This document shows positions 11,961-12,094 of a DNA stretch of 12,094 bases, one piece after another. Positions within the stretch are counted from its first letter, which is position 1. Each line of letters starts with the position of its first letter. The stretch spans positions 1 to 12,094 of the forward strand of contig USSZ01000030.1 of NCBI GenBank assembly GCA_900557645.1, in the 5' to 3' direction. The position numbers were made by a program, and so were the translations under genes. This stretch comes from an uncultured Eubacteriales bacterium. Its GTDB lineage: Bacteria > Bacillota > Clostridia > Christensenellales > UBA1242. The notes under the pieces were generated by a model, which was given only the letters and a program-made list of their open reading frames with translations, ran no database searches and was not told the DNA's origin.

Positions 11961-11981
11961 GAGTGTCAAATTGAGTGTCAA
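11961..11981 (+). repeat. Right pair of putative integrase arm-type sites
   Basis: GAGTGTCAA at 11961 and 11973, 12 bp apart and in the same orientation as the pair at 159 and 171. The spacing and flanks are almost identical; only the central trinucleotide differs (ATT here, TTT at the left). They lie about 60 bp inside the right att core. A 6-bp hairpin (GCAATT/AATTGC, 12003-12020) lies between them and the core. Confidence 0.6.
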
Positions 11982-12039
11982 AACTATTTATAAATCAATT
12001 TCGCAATTCTTAAAAATTGCTATATCCCTTATAAATAAA

Positions 12040-12094
12040 GGGAAAACTCTGGCTCCCCAGGTAGGATTCGAACCTACGGCCTATCGGTTAACAG
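12040..12094 (-). repeat. Right copy of 55-bp terminal repeat / tRNA-Asn 3' half
   Basis: Identical to 1-55. Positions 12094-12050 on the minus strand are tRNA-Asn(GUU) from the anticodon loop to CCA. The window ends in the anticodon loop, so whether an intact 5' half follows, as expected at the tRNA-side junction of an integrated element, cannot be seen. If the window is a circular genome, this copy is the same physical sequence as 1-55. Confidence 0.9.

Noticed and set aside
12040..12094. Complete tRNA-Asn gene
   Set aside because: Only the 3' half from the anticodon loop is inside the window, and the left copy is followed by non-tRNA sequence.
1..12094. Mollicute code 4 (TGA = Trp)
   Set aside because: Several genes end cleanly at TGA with a coupled downstream start (2319, 3105), and Trp is encoded by TGG throughout.
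1..12094. CRISPR array, rRNA or insertion sequence
   Set aside because: No regularly spaced long repeats, rRNA-like sequence or transposase was seen; the repeats present are att, operator and hairpin types.

Overview
The window is a complete 12.0-kb AT-rich mobile element. It is bounded by a 55-bp direct repeat (1-55 = 12040-12094) that contains the 3' half of a tRNA-Asn(GUU) gene. Very low GC, AAGGAG-type ribosome binding sites and TGA used as an ordinary stop (for example at 2317-2319, 3103-3105 and 9363-9365) point to a low-GC Bacillota/Bacilli host using genetic code 11. The host is not a code-4 mollicute. The repeat is either an attL/attR pair of an integrated element or the terminal overlap of a circular contig opened at its attP.

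Layout: 1-180 is the left attachment region (tRNA-Asn core, two palindromes, two putative integrase arm sites). 148-1687, leftward, holds a tyrosine integrase whose N-terminus looks frameshifted and an XRE-family repressor. 1690-1849 is the lysogeny-type switch: divergent promoters with a duplicated 18-bp putative operator. 1849-2558 holds two small unknown genes. 2583-2771 is a small leftward gene with its own terminator. 2881-7626 is a rightward run that looks like a virion or cell-surface module: an 83-aa membrane protein, a 465-aa exported protein with a hydrophobic C-terminus, a 576-aa membrane-anchored coiled-coil fibre with three InlB-B-like repeats, and small proteins around a hairpin-rich gap (6753-6933). 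A terminator lies at 7625-7654. 7774-9365 holds a Zot/pI-like (FtsK/HerA-type) P-loop ATPase between two unknown genes.

9366-9743 is the replication origin region: three related imperfect hairpins (one arm carrying an exact DnaA box, TTATCCACA), then a perfect 19-bp stem with an 11-nt loop ending in TAGTATTAC. That is the circovirus-type nonanucleotide at which CRESS-DNA Reps nick. Directly downstream is a circovirus-like Rep (9744-10799) with an HUH endonuclease and an SF3 helicase. 10815-11914 holds a small HELLH putative metallopeptidase, a coiled-coil gene interrupted by an in-frame stop, and a small membrane protein, closed by a strong terminator. The right attachment region follows with a second pair of arm sites.

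Interpretation: Rep and the stem-loop would drive rolling-circle replication. Int and the att sites would allow integration at tRNA-Asn, and the repressor would hold the element quiescent. The Zot-like ATPase with the exported and membrane proteins suggests extrusion of ssDNA as a filamentous-phage-like particle. I see no terminase, portal, icosahedral capsid or relaxase. The notable combination is a eukaryotic-virus-type CRESS replication module (Rep plus nonanucleotide hairpin) with an inovirus-like export/fibre module in a temperate bacterial element. The structural roles are inferred from architecture only.
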